A DNA stretch of 64,000 nt, from contig NZ_ML775961.1 of NCBI RefSeq assembly GCF_009769385.1, positions 124,001 to 188,000 of the forward strand, written 5' to 3'. Source of the stretch: Saccharothrix deserti. Its GTDB lineage: Bacteria > Actinomycetota > Actinomycetes > Mycobacteriales > Pseudonocardiaceae. The notes beneath the pieces were generated by a model, which saw nothing but the letters and a program-made list of their open reading frames with translations, did not search any database and had not been told where the DNA came from. Each line of letters opens with the position of its first letter. The stretch's first letter is position 1. Positions 26,881 to 34,990 of this stretch are shown one piece after another. The translations under genes and the position numbers were made by a program.

Positions 26881-27163
26881 CATCGGATCCGTGGCGCAGG
26901 AGGTAGAGCGGTTCATCCGCGCCGAAGGCAACGTCACACCGGACGACCCCGGCCTCACCTGGTCCGTGGACCTGCTCGAGGCCGGGTACCTGGACTCCCT
27001 CGGGATCGTCCGGCTCATCGCTTTCCTCGACGTCAGGTTCGGCCTTCGGCTCGATGACGAGATCTTGCTCGACGAAAGGCTCGCGACGATTGAAGGGATC
27101 GCTTCCATTGCCCTCGAACACGGGGCGACGGGCACGGCCAAGAGCTCATCCGGTATGGGTTGA
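26870..27163 (+). CDS. Acyl carrier protein
   Basis: A 97-residue carrier with phosphopantetheine Ser43 (EAGYLDSLGIVRLIAF). The start is the GTG at 26870, six bases after AGGAG and overlapping the end of the aminotransferase. A longer frame from 26828 adds 14 residues read from the upstream gene. It is the last gene of the operon, and its 3' end forms the left arm of a terminator hairpin. It is a second carrier besides the ACP at 23847, suggesting separate donor and acceptor carriers. Confidence 0.87.
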   Translation: MNGDIGSVAQEVERFIRAEGNVTPDDPGLTWSVDLLEAGYLDSLGIVRLIAFLDVRFGLRLDDEILLDERLATIEGIASIALEHGATGTAKSSSGMG

Positions 27164-27186
27164 CGGATGCCGCCAACCCATACCGG
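27150..27186. terminator. Bidirectional terminator hairpin
   Basis: CCGGTATGGGTTG (27150-27162) and CAACCCATACCGG (27174-27186) form a perfect 13-bp stem with an 11-base loop, exactly between convergent genes (ACP ending at 27163, FAH-family gene ending at 27192). It can serve both strands. Confidence 0.85.
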
Positions 27187-27191
27187 GAAGC

Positions 27192-28046
27192 TCATTCCGC
27201 CGCCGCCACCACCTGTCGCTGACGACCCAGTCCGTCGATCTCCAGCTCCACGACGTCGCCGACCCGCAGGTACGCCTTCGGGTCGGGCATGCCCAACGCG
27301 ACACCCGCCGGAGTTCCCGTGTTCACGAGGTCACCGGGGTAGAGCACCATGAACTGGCTGAGATAGCGGATCACCTCGGCCACGGGGAAGATCATGTCCG
27401 CCGTGGTCCCGGTCTGGCGCGGCTCGTCGTTGACCCGGAGGCGGAGCCGGAGGTTCTGCGGATCCGCGACCTCGTCGCTGGTCACCAACCAAGGACCGAG
27501 GGGGTTGAACGTCTCGCAGTTCTTGCCCTTGTCCCACTGCCCGCCGCGCTCCAGTTGGAACTCCCGTTCGGACACGTCGTGGGAGATGGTGTAGCCGGCG
27601 ATGCACCGCACGGCGTCCGCCGTCGATTCCAGGTAGCGCGCGGTACGGCCGATCACCACCCCCAGCTCCACCTCCCAGTCCAACTTGGTGCTGCCCCTGG
27701 GCAGCAGAAGTGGGTCGCTCGGCCCGACGACGGTGTCCGCCGCCTTCAGGAACACGACTGGCTCCTCGGGAAGCCATCCGCCGGTCTCCATGGCGTGGTC
27801 ACGGTAGTTGAGGCCGATTCCCACGATTTTTCCCGGACGCAACGGCGCTCCGATCCGGATGCCTTCCTGTGGCAGCTCCGCCAGGGCGCCGGAATCGAGC
27901 GCAGCCTGGGCGCGAGACAGCCCGTCATTCTCCAGGAACGTTCGGTCGATATCTCTTGTCACGGTCGAGAGGTCCCGCAAGGAACCATCTTCGGCCATGA
28001 TCGCCGGAACTTCCCGGCCGACTGCGCCCACCCGCAGGATGCGCAC
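27192..28046 (-). CDS. Fumarylacetoacetate hydrolase-family protein
   Basis: A 284-residue FAH-family protein. It has GKIVGIGLNYRDHAMETG, the metal ligands in KLDWEVELGVVIG, GYTISHDVSEREFQ, and NTGTPAGVALG near the C-terminus. The GTG at 28046 follows AAGGGG by seven bases; a longer frame from 28091 lacks a site. The family includes hydrolases, decarboxylases and isomerases of 2-keto or oxaloacetate-like compounds. Its role in the cluster is unclear; it could process a keto-acid intermediate or be a neighbouring housekeeping gene. Confidence 0.87.
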   Translation of the reverse strand: MRILRVGAVGREVPAIMAEDGSLRDLSTVTRDIDRTFLENDGLSRAQAALDSGALAELPQEGIRIGAPLRPGKIVGIGLNYRDHAMETGGWLPEEPVVFLKAADTVVGPSDPLLLPRGSTKLDWEVELGVVIGRTARYLESTADAVRCIAGYTISHDVSEREFQLERGGQWDKGKNCETFNPLGPWLVTSDEVADPQNLRLRLRVNDEPRQTGTTADMIFPVAEVIRYLSQFMVLYPGDLVNTGTPAGVALGMPDPKAYLRVGDVVELEIDGLGRQRQVVAAAE

Positions 28047-28158
28047 AACGTAACCCCTTCCCAGGTGACCGTCAATAGTCTTATCGTGCACTGCGCGGCA
28101 TCGTCGGTAATTTCTTCCGGATGTCGCGCGGACAGCGCGTCTTCGAACGCTACTAAGT

Positions 28159-28164
28159 TACAAT
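28159..28164 (+). promoter_or_regulatory. Candidate -10 box for a leaderless transcript
   Basis: TACAAT lies with six bases between it and the ATG at 28171, and no ribosome-binding site precedes that ATG. This spacing puts the transcription start on or next to the start codon, as in leaderless actinobacterial mRNAs. No clear -35 box is visible. Confidence 0.45.
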
Positions 28165-28170
28165 ACACAC

Positions 28171-28581
28171 ATGTCTTCCCCTGGTGAGCCGATGTTGCAT
28201 GCCAGTATGAATGGGTACAGCGAACTGGCCGAGCGCATGGGCATCGTCATCCTTGAAGCCGCTCCGCTGCGCGTTGTGGGGACAATGCCGGTGGAGGGGA
28301 ACCGGCAACCGTACGGCCTGCTGCACGGTGGCGCCTCATGCGTCCTGGCCGAGACGCTCGGTTCGATCGGCGCCGCTCTGCACGCGCGGGAGTGCGGTAT
28401 GGGGATCACGATGGGGTTGGAGATCAACCTCACCCATCACAAGAGCGTGCGGCGCGGTTCGGTGACCGGGGTCGCCGAACCGCTGCACCTGGGGCGGGCG
28501 ATCGCCACCTACGAGATCGTGTTGAGCGATGAGCATGGCGACCGGTTGTCCACCGCCCGATTGACCGCGCTCGTCCGGTGA
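28171..28581 (+). CDS. Hotdog-fold thioesterase (PaaI-like)
   Basis: A 136-residue hotdog protein. The active-site pattern GLLHGGASCVLAETLGS, with catalytic-type Glu in the helix, and MGITMGLEINLTHHKSV are those of PaaI/YdiI-type acyl-CoA thioesterases. The start at 28171 appears leaderless; ATG 28192 and 28207 are in-frame alternatives. It may release or edit acyl thioesters of the neighbouring pathway, or act on CoA esters generally. Confidence 0.85.
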   Translation: MSSPGEPMLHASMNGYSELAERMGIVILEAAPLRVVGTMPVEGNRQPYGLLHGGASCVLAETLGSIGAALHARECGMGITMGLEINLTHHKSVRRGSVTGVAEPLHLGRAIATYEIVLSDEHGDRLSTARLTALVR

Positions 28582-28697
28582 TGAGGGCCGGAGGATCCCC
28601 CGGCATCGTGGATCCGGTGAGAGGAAATGCCCGCCCAGGGGGCGCCCGGTCGCCTTTCCGGTAAGTGAGCGACGCTGTGGAGGCTGCGTTGAAGCTG

Positions 28698-28725
28698 TTG
28701 ACGAAAACGGACACCGGTGTATTCT
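28698..28725 (+). promoter_or_regulatory. Candidate promoter of the UDP-glucose dehydrogenase gene
   Basis: TTGACG (28698-28703) and TATTCT (28720-28725) are 16 bases apart, a good sigma-70-type match. Transcription would start near 28732, 50 bases before the ATG at 28784. Confidence 0.6.
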
Positions 28726-28783
28726 TGAATGAGGCTGTCGTGGCCATCCGTGGTATTGGTTTGCCATTTTGTGAAGTGGTCGC

Positions 28784-30196
28784 ATGACGTTATCGAATGG
28801 TGTGGGTGCGAACATCGGATCGGCCCGGCGCATTTCAGTGGTGGGAGCCGGGTACGTAGGTCTCACGACGAGCGCATGCCTTGCCGCACTGGGGCATCGA
28901 GTGGTGTGCGGCGACATAGACGAGAACAAGGTCGAGCAGTTGCGTGCCGGTCGGATCGGCATACTCGAACCCCGTCTCGCCGGGCTGGTGCGCGCTGGTC
29001 TCGACTCGGGCCGGCTCGAGTTCGTCGTCGGCGCGCGAGCAGCGGTCGCGCGACCGGCGTTCAACCCGGAAGTGGTCTTCCTGTGCGTGCCCACTCCGAT
29101 GAGAGCCGACGGAGCCGTGGATGTGTCCATCATGGACGCGGTGGTGGCCGAGATCCGGGACGTCCTCCCGGTTGGCGTCGTGCTGGCGGTCAAGTCCACC
29201 GTGCCGGTCGGCACCGCGGTTCGGGTCGGCTCGTTGCTGGAACGCGATGACGTCGCCGTGGTCAGCAATCCCGAGTTCCTGCGGGAGGGCAGCGCGGTAC
29301 GCGACTTCCTCAACCCCGATCGGGTCGTCATCGGTTCGGGCGACCGCGCCGCCGCCGCACGAGTCGCGAACCTGTACGGGGCGTTGGCCGCACCCGAGGT
29401 GCTCACCGACACCGCGAGCGCCGAGGTGGCCAAGTACGCGGCCAACAGTTTTCTCGCGATGAAGCTGTCCTATGTCAACTCGATCGCCGAGTTCTGTGAA
29501 TCGGTCGGCGCCGACGTCGACGCGGTGGTCAAGACCATGGGCCTCGACCCGCGGATCGGGGAGGGGTTCATCAACCCCGGTCCGGGCTGGGGCGGGCCGT
29601 GCCTGCCGAAGGACGTCCAGGGCTTCAGGTATTCCGCCGCCGAAGTGGGCTTGGCGCTGCCCTTGATGGATGCCGCGGTAGCGATCAACGCCCGGCAACC
29701 CCGACGGGTGGTCGACAAGGTGCGAAGCGCTGCCGGAGGCAGGCTCGGCGGTGTCCGGATCGGACTGCTCGGCCTCAGCTTCAAGTCGGGAACCGCTGAT
29801 CTGCGCGAATCGCCCGCGCTGGCCGTCGCGGAACTGCTGGCCGACGAAGGCGCCGAGCTGGTCGCGTTCGACGAGGGCGTCAGCGGCACCGCCGAACAAC
29901 TGCCGGAAACATCGGCCTCACGACTGACGCTCGTGGACGACCTGTACGACGTGGCCAAAGGCGCTGCCGTGCTGGTCCTGCTCACCGAGTGGCCCAGGTT
30001 CCGATCGTTGGACTGGCAGCGGATCGCGAGCCTGCTCACCGGCAGCGTGGTGGTCGACACCCGCAACCACCTGCCCGGCGAAAGCCTGCGCCGTGCCGGG
30101 CTCACCCACGTGGGCACCGGAAGGGGCATCCACCGGGCGCGTCCGCCAGAACTGCACGCCGCGTCCACTGCAGACGGGGAAGGAGCACGCCGATGA
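28784..30196 (+). CDS. UDP-glucose 6-dehydrogenase
   Basis: A 470-residue UDP-glucose/GDP-mannose dehydrogenase. It has the N-terminal NAD site (ISVVGAGYVGLTTSACLAALG), VAVVSNPEFLREGSAVRDF, the central helix KYAANSFLAMKLSYVN, the catalytic Cys273 in GWGGPCLPKD, and the C-terminal LGLSFKSGTADLRESPA. It oxidises UDP-glucose to UDP-glucuronate. The UXS-like decarboxylase at 5130-6116 would use that product to make a UDP-pentose, linking the two strands of the locus metabolically. It has its own promoter candidate and is translationally coupled to a small ORF. Confidence 0.93.
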   Translation: MTLSNGVGANIGSARRISVVGAGYVGLTTSACLAALGHRVVCGDIDENKVEQLRAGRIGILEPRLAGLVRAGLDSGRLEFVVGARAAVARPAFNPEVVFLCVPTPMRADGAVDVSIMDAVVAEIRDVLPVGVVLAVKSTVPVGTAVRVGSLLERDDVAVVSNPEFLREGSAVRDFLNPDRVVIGSGDRAAAARVANLYGALAAPEVLTDTASAEVAKYAANSFLAMKLSYVNSIAEFCESVGADVDAVVKTMGLDPRIGEGFINPGPGWGGPCLPKDVQGFRYSAAEVGLALPLMDAAVAINARQPRRVVDKVRSAAGGRLGGVRIGLLGLSFKSGTADLRESPALAVAELLADEGAELVAFDEGVSGTAEQLPETSASRLTLVDDLYDVAKGAAVLVLLTEWPRFRSLDWQRIASLLTGSVVVDTRNHLPGESLRRAGLTHVGTGRGIHRARPPELHAASTADGEGARR

Positions 30197-30435
30197 TCGT
30201 CGCCCGTCGACAACGGGTCGTTGTCATCGACGAGGGTGGTCGTCGAACTCGCCACCCGAGCCACCCAACGCTCTCGAAATTGCTGTACGACGACCCGGAG
30301 CACGGTGTTGCGGTGCTCGGCCGGTTCACCGTCGACCGAGCAGGTCCATCCACGTACCCCACGAAGTCCGTCACGCCCACCGAACCCGCGAGCGCGTGTT
30401 CCCAACGCCGCGGGGTGGGTGTCGTCAGCCGCTGA
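30193..30435 (+). CDS. Small protein of unknown function, coupled to UDP-glucose dehydrogenase
   Basis: An 80-residue frame whose ATG overlaps the dehydrogenase stop (ATGA) and which has GGAAGGAG seven bases before it. It is basic at the N-terminus (MIVARRQRVVVIDEGGRR) and has no family signature I recognise. Its last 11 bases overlap the convergent oxidoreductase gene. The strong site and coupling argue for translation; the composition is otherwise unremarkable. Confidence 0.45.
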   Translation: MIVARRQRVVVIDEGGRRTRHPSHPTLSKLLYDDPEHGVAVLGRFTVDRAGPSTYPTKSVTPTEPASACSQRRGVGVVSR

Positions 30436-31411
30436 ACTGCCGCGGCACGACGCTCAGCGCCTCTACTGCCTTCGTGTCGTCCACTGCCGCGACCTGGAGT
30501 GTCAGCACGTCGGGACGGATTTCATCGATCACGGTCCGGCACCGTGCCATCACCTGGTCGGGGTCTGAGAACCGCGGGAAGCGAGCGAGTACGCCGTCAC
30601 GCCCGAGGGTGTCGGCGTCGTGGCGCAACCGCACCGGATCGCCTTCCTCCAGCCGTCGTGGCGTGCGCATCCCTCGCCAGGCGTGTAGTGCCTCGTACGC
30701 CTCGTCGTCGTCTTCGGCCAGGACGAAGAACATGGTGAGCAGTACTCGAGGTGGCCGCCTGCCGGCGTCCGCGGCGGCCTGTCGTGCGACGTCGACGATG
30801 CGCGATCGGGTTGTTCGGGGGTCTTTCACCGAGGTGATGACGCCGTCGGTCAACCGGCCTGCCGCCGCGGCGGAGCGTGGACCTGATGCGGCCAGGTACA
30901 CGGGCACGGGTGCTGTGCTCGTGCTGTGCAGGCGCATCGGGCGCACTGGGTAGAAGGGTCCTGTGTTCTCTGCGGTCTTGCCGCGCAGGAGTGGGTCGAT
31001 GATGTTCAACGCTTCCGTGACGCGGGCCAGTCGTTCCCGGTACGGGGGTAGTGGACCCCAGATGGGGACCTCGTTGACGGCTTGGCCGGTGCCGAGACCG
31101 AGTTCGTAGCGTCCTCCGGACAGCCGGCTGGTGGTGGCAGCGGCTTGTGCGACCAGTACGGGGTGGTAGCGGAAGCTGGGACACACGGTGGCTGAAACGA
31201 TGGTCGCACGGCTCGTGGTGGCCGCCAGGGCTCCTAGGCTGGCCCATCCGAAACCGGCGGCACCGCCTTCGTCCACCCATGGTTGGAGGTGGTCGGACAC
31301 CATCAACACCGGGAAACCGGCTGCCTCGGCCTGGCGCCCCAGTTCGACGAGGGCTTCAGGTTGGTGTTCTTCGTGTCCCAGGAACCAGCCGATCCGGGTG
31401 TGGTCAGCCAT
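30425..31411 (-). CDS. LLM-class F420-type oxidoreductase
   Basis: A 328-residue luciferase-like TIM-barrel enzyme of the F420-dependent glucose-6-phosphate dehydrogenase-like group. It has RIGWFLGHEEHQPEALVELGRQAEAAGF, VSDHLQPWVDEGG, ATVCPSFRYHPVLVAQAAATTSRLSGGRYELGLGTGQAVNE and YLAASGPRSAAAAGRLTDG. It is unlike the MupA-type monooxygenase at 9468. Its ATG at 31411 overlaps the stop of the fusion glycosyltransferase by 8 bases, so it is probably co-transcribed with the glycosyltransferases, possibly as a sugar or ketone oxidoreductase. Confidence 0.87.
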   Translation of the reverse strand: MADHTRIGWFLGHEEHQPEALVELGRQAEAAGFPVLMVSDHLQPWVDEGGAAGFGWASLGALAATTSRATIVSATVCPSFRYHPVLVAQAAATTSRLSGGRYELGLGTGQAVNEVPIWGPLPPYRERLARVTEALNIIDPLLRGKTAENTGPFYPVRPMRLHSTSTAPVPVYLAASGPRSAAAAGRLTDGVITSVKDPRTTRSRIVDVARQAAADAGRRPPRVLLTMFFVLAEDDDEAYEALHAWRGMRTPRRLEEGDPVRLRHDADTLGRDGVLARFPRFSDPDQVMARCRTVIDEIRPDVLTLQVAAVDDTKAVEALSVVPRQFSG

Positions 31412-33776
31412 TGACTGCCTCTCCTCGGGTGGCGGTGCGTTCGGTGTCGGCCAGCAGTCCTGCGACGTGGGTGGTCAGGGCCTCTACGGAGTACCGGCGT
31501 TCCACCAGGCGTCTGGCGGTGTCGACGAGGCGGTGCCGCAGGTCGGGGTTGCCGGCGACGGCGGCGACTGCTCGGGCGATGTCGTCCGCCGATTCGGCAT
31601 CGAGGAAGTGTTCGCCGGCACGCACGTCCAGGCCTTCGACTCCTTTTCGGGTGGAGACGACCGGTGCGCCCAGCGCGAAGGCCTCGAGCACCTTCAGTCG
31701 GCTGCCTCCTCCCAACTGCAGGGGGAGCACGAGCACGCTGTCGCGGATGAGGTCGTGGGTGGACACCGGATTGGCCACCAGTCGCACGTTCGCGTCCTTG
31801 AGGCGTTGGGCCAACTCCGCGTCCGGGTTCGCGCCGGCCACGACCACTGGCAGGTCGACGCCGTGGCGACGCAGGGTCGGCACGACCTCGTGAGCGAGGA
31901 ATTCGGCGGCCAGGCGGTTGGGCAGGTAGTCCAAGCGGCCGGTGAAGGTGACTCGGCACATCGAGCCCGCTGCCTCCGGCGCGGGGCCGACGGCAACCGC
32001 GTTCGGCACGACCTGGACGTCCAGGTCGTGCCGAACGGTGTACCGCCGCAGCAGGGAGGCGCGATCGTTCGCGCTGGGTACCCAGACCTGGTGGGCGGTT
32101 TCGACGACGGCGCGTTCCAGTTGGGAGATCTCGTCAACGGCGATCTGCCCGCGACCGTGCGGGCCGCTGCCGACGGCAACCAGATCCTGGACCAGCGCGG
32201 ACTCCACGTTGTGCATATCGCAGATCACTCGGAAGCGGCCGTCGTCCACCAGGTCGGGGATGATGCCGTAGCAGTCGAGTTCGCTGCAGATGACCGTGGT
32301 CACGTCCATGCGCGCGAGGTGGTCGGCCAACCAGCGCACGTATTCGCCGCAGCGCCGCGCCAGGTAGTAGGGCCCGTCGTGAGGCGTCCTCTCGGTTGCG
32401 TCGACCCAGCACTGGTGGCGGCACCGTCTCCGCTGGTCGCAGGCCAGTACGACGGTGACCGGAGGGCTGTCACCGGCCAGCGCCGCTTCAAGGGCTCGCA
32501 GTCGGAGTGCGACGCCGCCCACGGCGGTGCGCGGGTCGGTGGCGACCACCAGGGCCGTGCGGCCGGAGGTCGGGTCGGGTCGGGGTTGTGCGGCCGTCTG
32601 GTCCGCGTTTCGTCCGGGGCTCGTGGACGCCACCGAGGTGGGCTGTCGCCGGGTGGGACCCGTGACCGGGTGGAGATCGGCTCCGTGTCGCATTCCCGCC
32701 CACACGAACGGGGTCAGAGCCTGTCGCAGCCGGTCCATGTGCTTGGGGGGCAGGAACCGCCGCAGGGCTCCGGGCGCCAGCGTGCCGAGGGCGCGGTGTG
32801 CGACACGGGAACTTGGTGGGAGAAGTGTGCCGCCGTTCGTTTCGGCGATGCGCAGGCCGTGTCCGACGGCTACCAGCCACAGTTGGTGCAGGAGGATGGG
32901 GTTGATGTGCTCCCGCAGTTCCCCGTCGCCGCGTTCCACGACGTCGGTGCAGGCCTGCGCCACCGCACGGGGGTCGATCCGACGTTGCCGGAACACCTCG
33001 GCGGCGGGCAGTCGTTTTCGCGGTGACCGGTCGGACCCGTTCCGGACGCAGAAGTACGCGGTCGCCTCGGTCCAGGAGAAGTACGGGACGAAGTCGTCCA
33101 CGGTGGTGGCCGTGCCGTCGGCCAACTGCTCCGCCTCGTCCCGGGCAGGGCCGTCGGGGAAGTAGCAGACGGACGGGCGGGGGCCCATCGCCGTGTTGCC
33201 GACCAGGCTCGCGGTGTCGTGGTGTTCGACGAGGTTGGGCAGCACGGCGTAGCAACGCAGGTCGATGTCGTCCAGGTACCCGAGAAGCGCCTGGTCGTCC
33301 GGCAGGGCTTCGGCTTCGGCTCGGGTGAGGTGGTGTTCCGCTCCACGTGCCGCGTCGGCGGGCAGGACCAGGCCCTGTGACGGCGCGTAGGTGTCGGTGA
33401 CCGGTGCCCAGGCGCGTCCGGTCAGGGCCGCGATGCGCAGGCCGTGCGAGGTTCGGGACCCCCACTCCGTGAACAGGCTGATGGCATCGCCGCTGCGGGC
33501 GGCGATGACCGTTCGCACGGCCGAGGCGAAGTTGGCGCAGAGTTCGACGTCGTCCTGGAGGACGAGGTGGTGGGTGGCGTCGGGTGGTATTGCCGACCAC
33601 GCTCGTCGCGCGGTGCGGAACGAGCCGGGGGGACCGTCCGGCTCGGGGTCGGAGACGATCTCGATGTGCAGGTCCGGGTGGGCCTCGACCAGGAGTTCCG
33701 CCAGTCGGCGCCGCCTGGGATGGGTCATGACCACTGTGGACAACCTGATGTCGTCATGAGCGCGCTGCACGTCCAT
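31404..33776 (-). CDS. Two-domain glycosyltransferase (GT-A-like plus GT4)
   Basis: A 790-residue fusion. The N-terminal part (about 1-300) is GT-A-like: STVVMTHPRRRRLAELL, HHLVLQDDVELCANF with a DD metal site, and a lectin-like or acceptor part up to about 330. A Pro/Thr/Arg-rich linker (about 360-395) follows. The C-terminal part (about 400-790) is a GT4 enzyme with VVPNAVAVGP, VTFTGRLDYLPNRLAAEFL and GGGSRLKVLEAFALGAPVVSTRKG. ATG 33776 has GAGG seven bases upstream; GTG 33788 is an alternative. Such a fusion could add two sugars in sequence. The N-terminal domain assignment is tentative. Confidence 0.8.
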   Translation of the reverse strand: MDVQRAHDDIRLSTVVMTHPRRRRLAELLVEAHPDLHIEIVSDPEPDGPPGSFRTARRAWSAIPPDATHHLVLQDDVELCANFASAVRTVIAARSGDAISLFTEWGSRTSHGLRIAALTGRAWAPVTDTYAPSQGLVLPADAARGAEHHLTRAEAEALPDDQALLGYLDDIDLRCYAVLPNLVEHHDTASLVGNTAMGPRPSVCYFPDGPARDEAEQLADGTATTVDDFVPYFSWTEATAYFCVRNGSDRSPRKRLPAAEVFRQRRIDPRAVAQACTDVVERGDGELREHINPILLHQLWLVAVGHGLRIAETNGGTLLPPSSRVAHRALGTLAPGALRRFLPPKHMDRLRQALTPFVWAGMRHGADLHPVTGPTRRQPTSVASTSPGRNADQTAAQPRPDPTSGRTALVVATDPRTAVGGVALRLRALEAALAGDSPPVTVVLACDQRRRCRHQCWVDATERTPHDGPYYLARRCGEYVRWLADHLARMDVTTVICSELDCYGIIPDLVDDGRFRVICDMHNVESALVQDLVAVGSGPHGRGQIAVDEISQLERAVVETAHQVWVPSANDRASLLRRYTVRHDLDVQVVPNAVAVGPAPEAAGSMCRVTFTGRLDYLPNRLAAEFLAHEVVPTLRRHGVDLPVVVAGANPDAELAQRLKDANVRLVANPVSTHDLIRDSVLVLPLQLGGGSRLKVLEAFALGAPVVSTRKGVEGLDVRAGEHFLDAESADDIARAVAAVAGNPDLRHRLVDTARRLVERRYSVEALTTHVAGLLADTERTATRGEAVNG

Positions 33777-33784
33777 GAAAGGCC

Positions 33785-34990
33785 TCACTGGTGCGGGTGG
33801 ATCGGACTGGTCCGCTTCCGGCGTGACACCGATTCCTGGTAGACGGCAGCGGTTCCGGAGGCTGATCGCTGCACGCTGTTGCGCCGAGCGAACAATTCAC
33901 GCGTTCGGGTCAACTCGGCGGTGTACTTGTGGGAATGGGTGACCACATCGCGGATCTTGGTGGCGAGACTCGCCCCCGAGAAACCGTCGGTCAGGAATGG
34001 TGAAGTGCGGCCGAACGTTTCTTGATGTCCCTCGTTCGGTGTCGCGACCGTGATCCTCCCCGCCAATACCGTTTCCAGGGCGGCGAGTCCGAAACCTTCG
34101 TGTCGAGCCGGTTGCACGGCGAGGTGGCTGTCCGAGAGCACTCGGGCGCGTTCCCGGTCGTCCAGCTCCGAAAAGATCCGGACGTGGTCGGTCAAGTTGT
34201 TTTCCGCTATGGCGGTCCGCACTTCTTCGTAGTAGCTGCGGGAGGAGGCGTCGTACCGTCCCACCAAGCTGCACCGGACGTCCATGCCCTCGTCGCGCAG
34301 TCGATGCACGGCGTCGACCAGGGCGAGCTGGTTCTTGCGGGGTTTGAATCGGCCTACCGAAGCTATTCGCAACGGTTCGCGGCTGGTGGCGGCGGGCAGG
34401 TCCACCGGTGCGGCAGCCTGTTCCGGGCTCTCCACGCCGTACGGGACCAAAGCGATCTTGTCCGGGTGCACGCCGGAGGCCAGCGCCTGCTTCACGAAGA
34501 AGTCGCTGCCGGCCACCACCTTGTCGATGGCGGAGAACTCGTGCAGGACCGCCGAGCGCGACCTGCCCATCTTGTCGTCGAAGGGCAGTGTTTCGTGGGA
34601 GGTGACGACGAGCGGCACGTCCAGATCCCCGGCGACCACTGCGCCGAACAGGAAGGCCCCCTGCCCCTGCGCGTGGACGACGTCGAAGCTGCCCGTGATC
34701 TGTCCGACCAGCACGTCCAGGCAGTCCTTGATGTCGGGGAGCAGGTCGAGCAGGCCCACCTCCCAGCGCACGCTCTCGCGGGACCGCGGGTCGGGGAACC
34801 CGAACGCCGTCGTCCGGGCGATCCGGACGCCGTGGTGGGTCTGCGTGCGAGGCTGGTCCGCGTAGCCCCGGTCGGTGATCACCGAGACGTCGTGCCGCAG
34901 CGCGACGAGTCCTTCCGCCAGCAGCCGGGTGTGCGTTTCGGCGCCGCCCACATAGGGGTGGTAGAGAGGTGACAGCAGAAGGATATTCAC
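33785..34990 (-). CDS. GT4-family glycosyltransferase
   Basis: A 401-residue GT-B enzyme. It begins VNILLLSPLYHPYVGGAETH, has VVHAQGQGAFLFG, LRIASVGRFKPRKNQLALVDAV and the donor-binding PARHEGFGLAALETVLAG. The GTG at 34990 lies ten bases after GGGGAG; a longer in-frame reading from 35347 is not family-like. It is the first gene of the three-gene minus-strand group with the fusion glycosyltransferase (8-base gap) and the F420-type oxidoreductase. Confidence 0.87.
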   Translation of the reverse strand: MNILLLSPLYHPYVGGAETHTRLLAEGLVALRHDVSVITDRGYADQPRTQTHHGVRIARTTAFGFPDPRSRESVRWEVGLLDLLPDIKDCLDVLVGQITGSFDVVHAQGQGAFLFGAVVAGDLDVPLVVTSHETLPFDDKMGRSRSAVLHEFSAIDKVVAGSDFFVKQALASGVHPDKIALVPYGVESPEQAAAPVDLPAATSREPLRIASVGRFKPRKNQLALVDAVHRLRDEGMDVRCSLVGRYDASSRSYYEEVRTAIAENNLTDHVRIFSELDDRERARVLSDSHLAVQPARHEGFGLAALETVLAGRITVATPNEGHQETFGRTSPFLTDGFSGASLATKIRDVVTHSHKYTAELTRTRELFARRNSVQRSASGTAAVYQESVSRRKRTSPIHPHQ

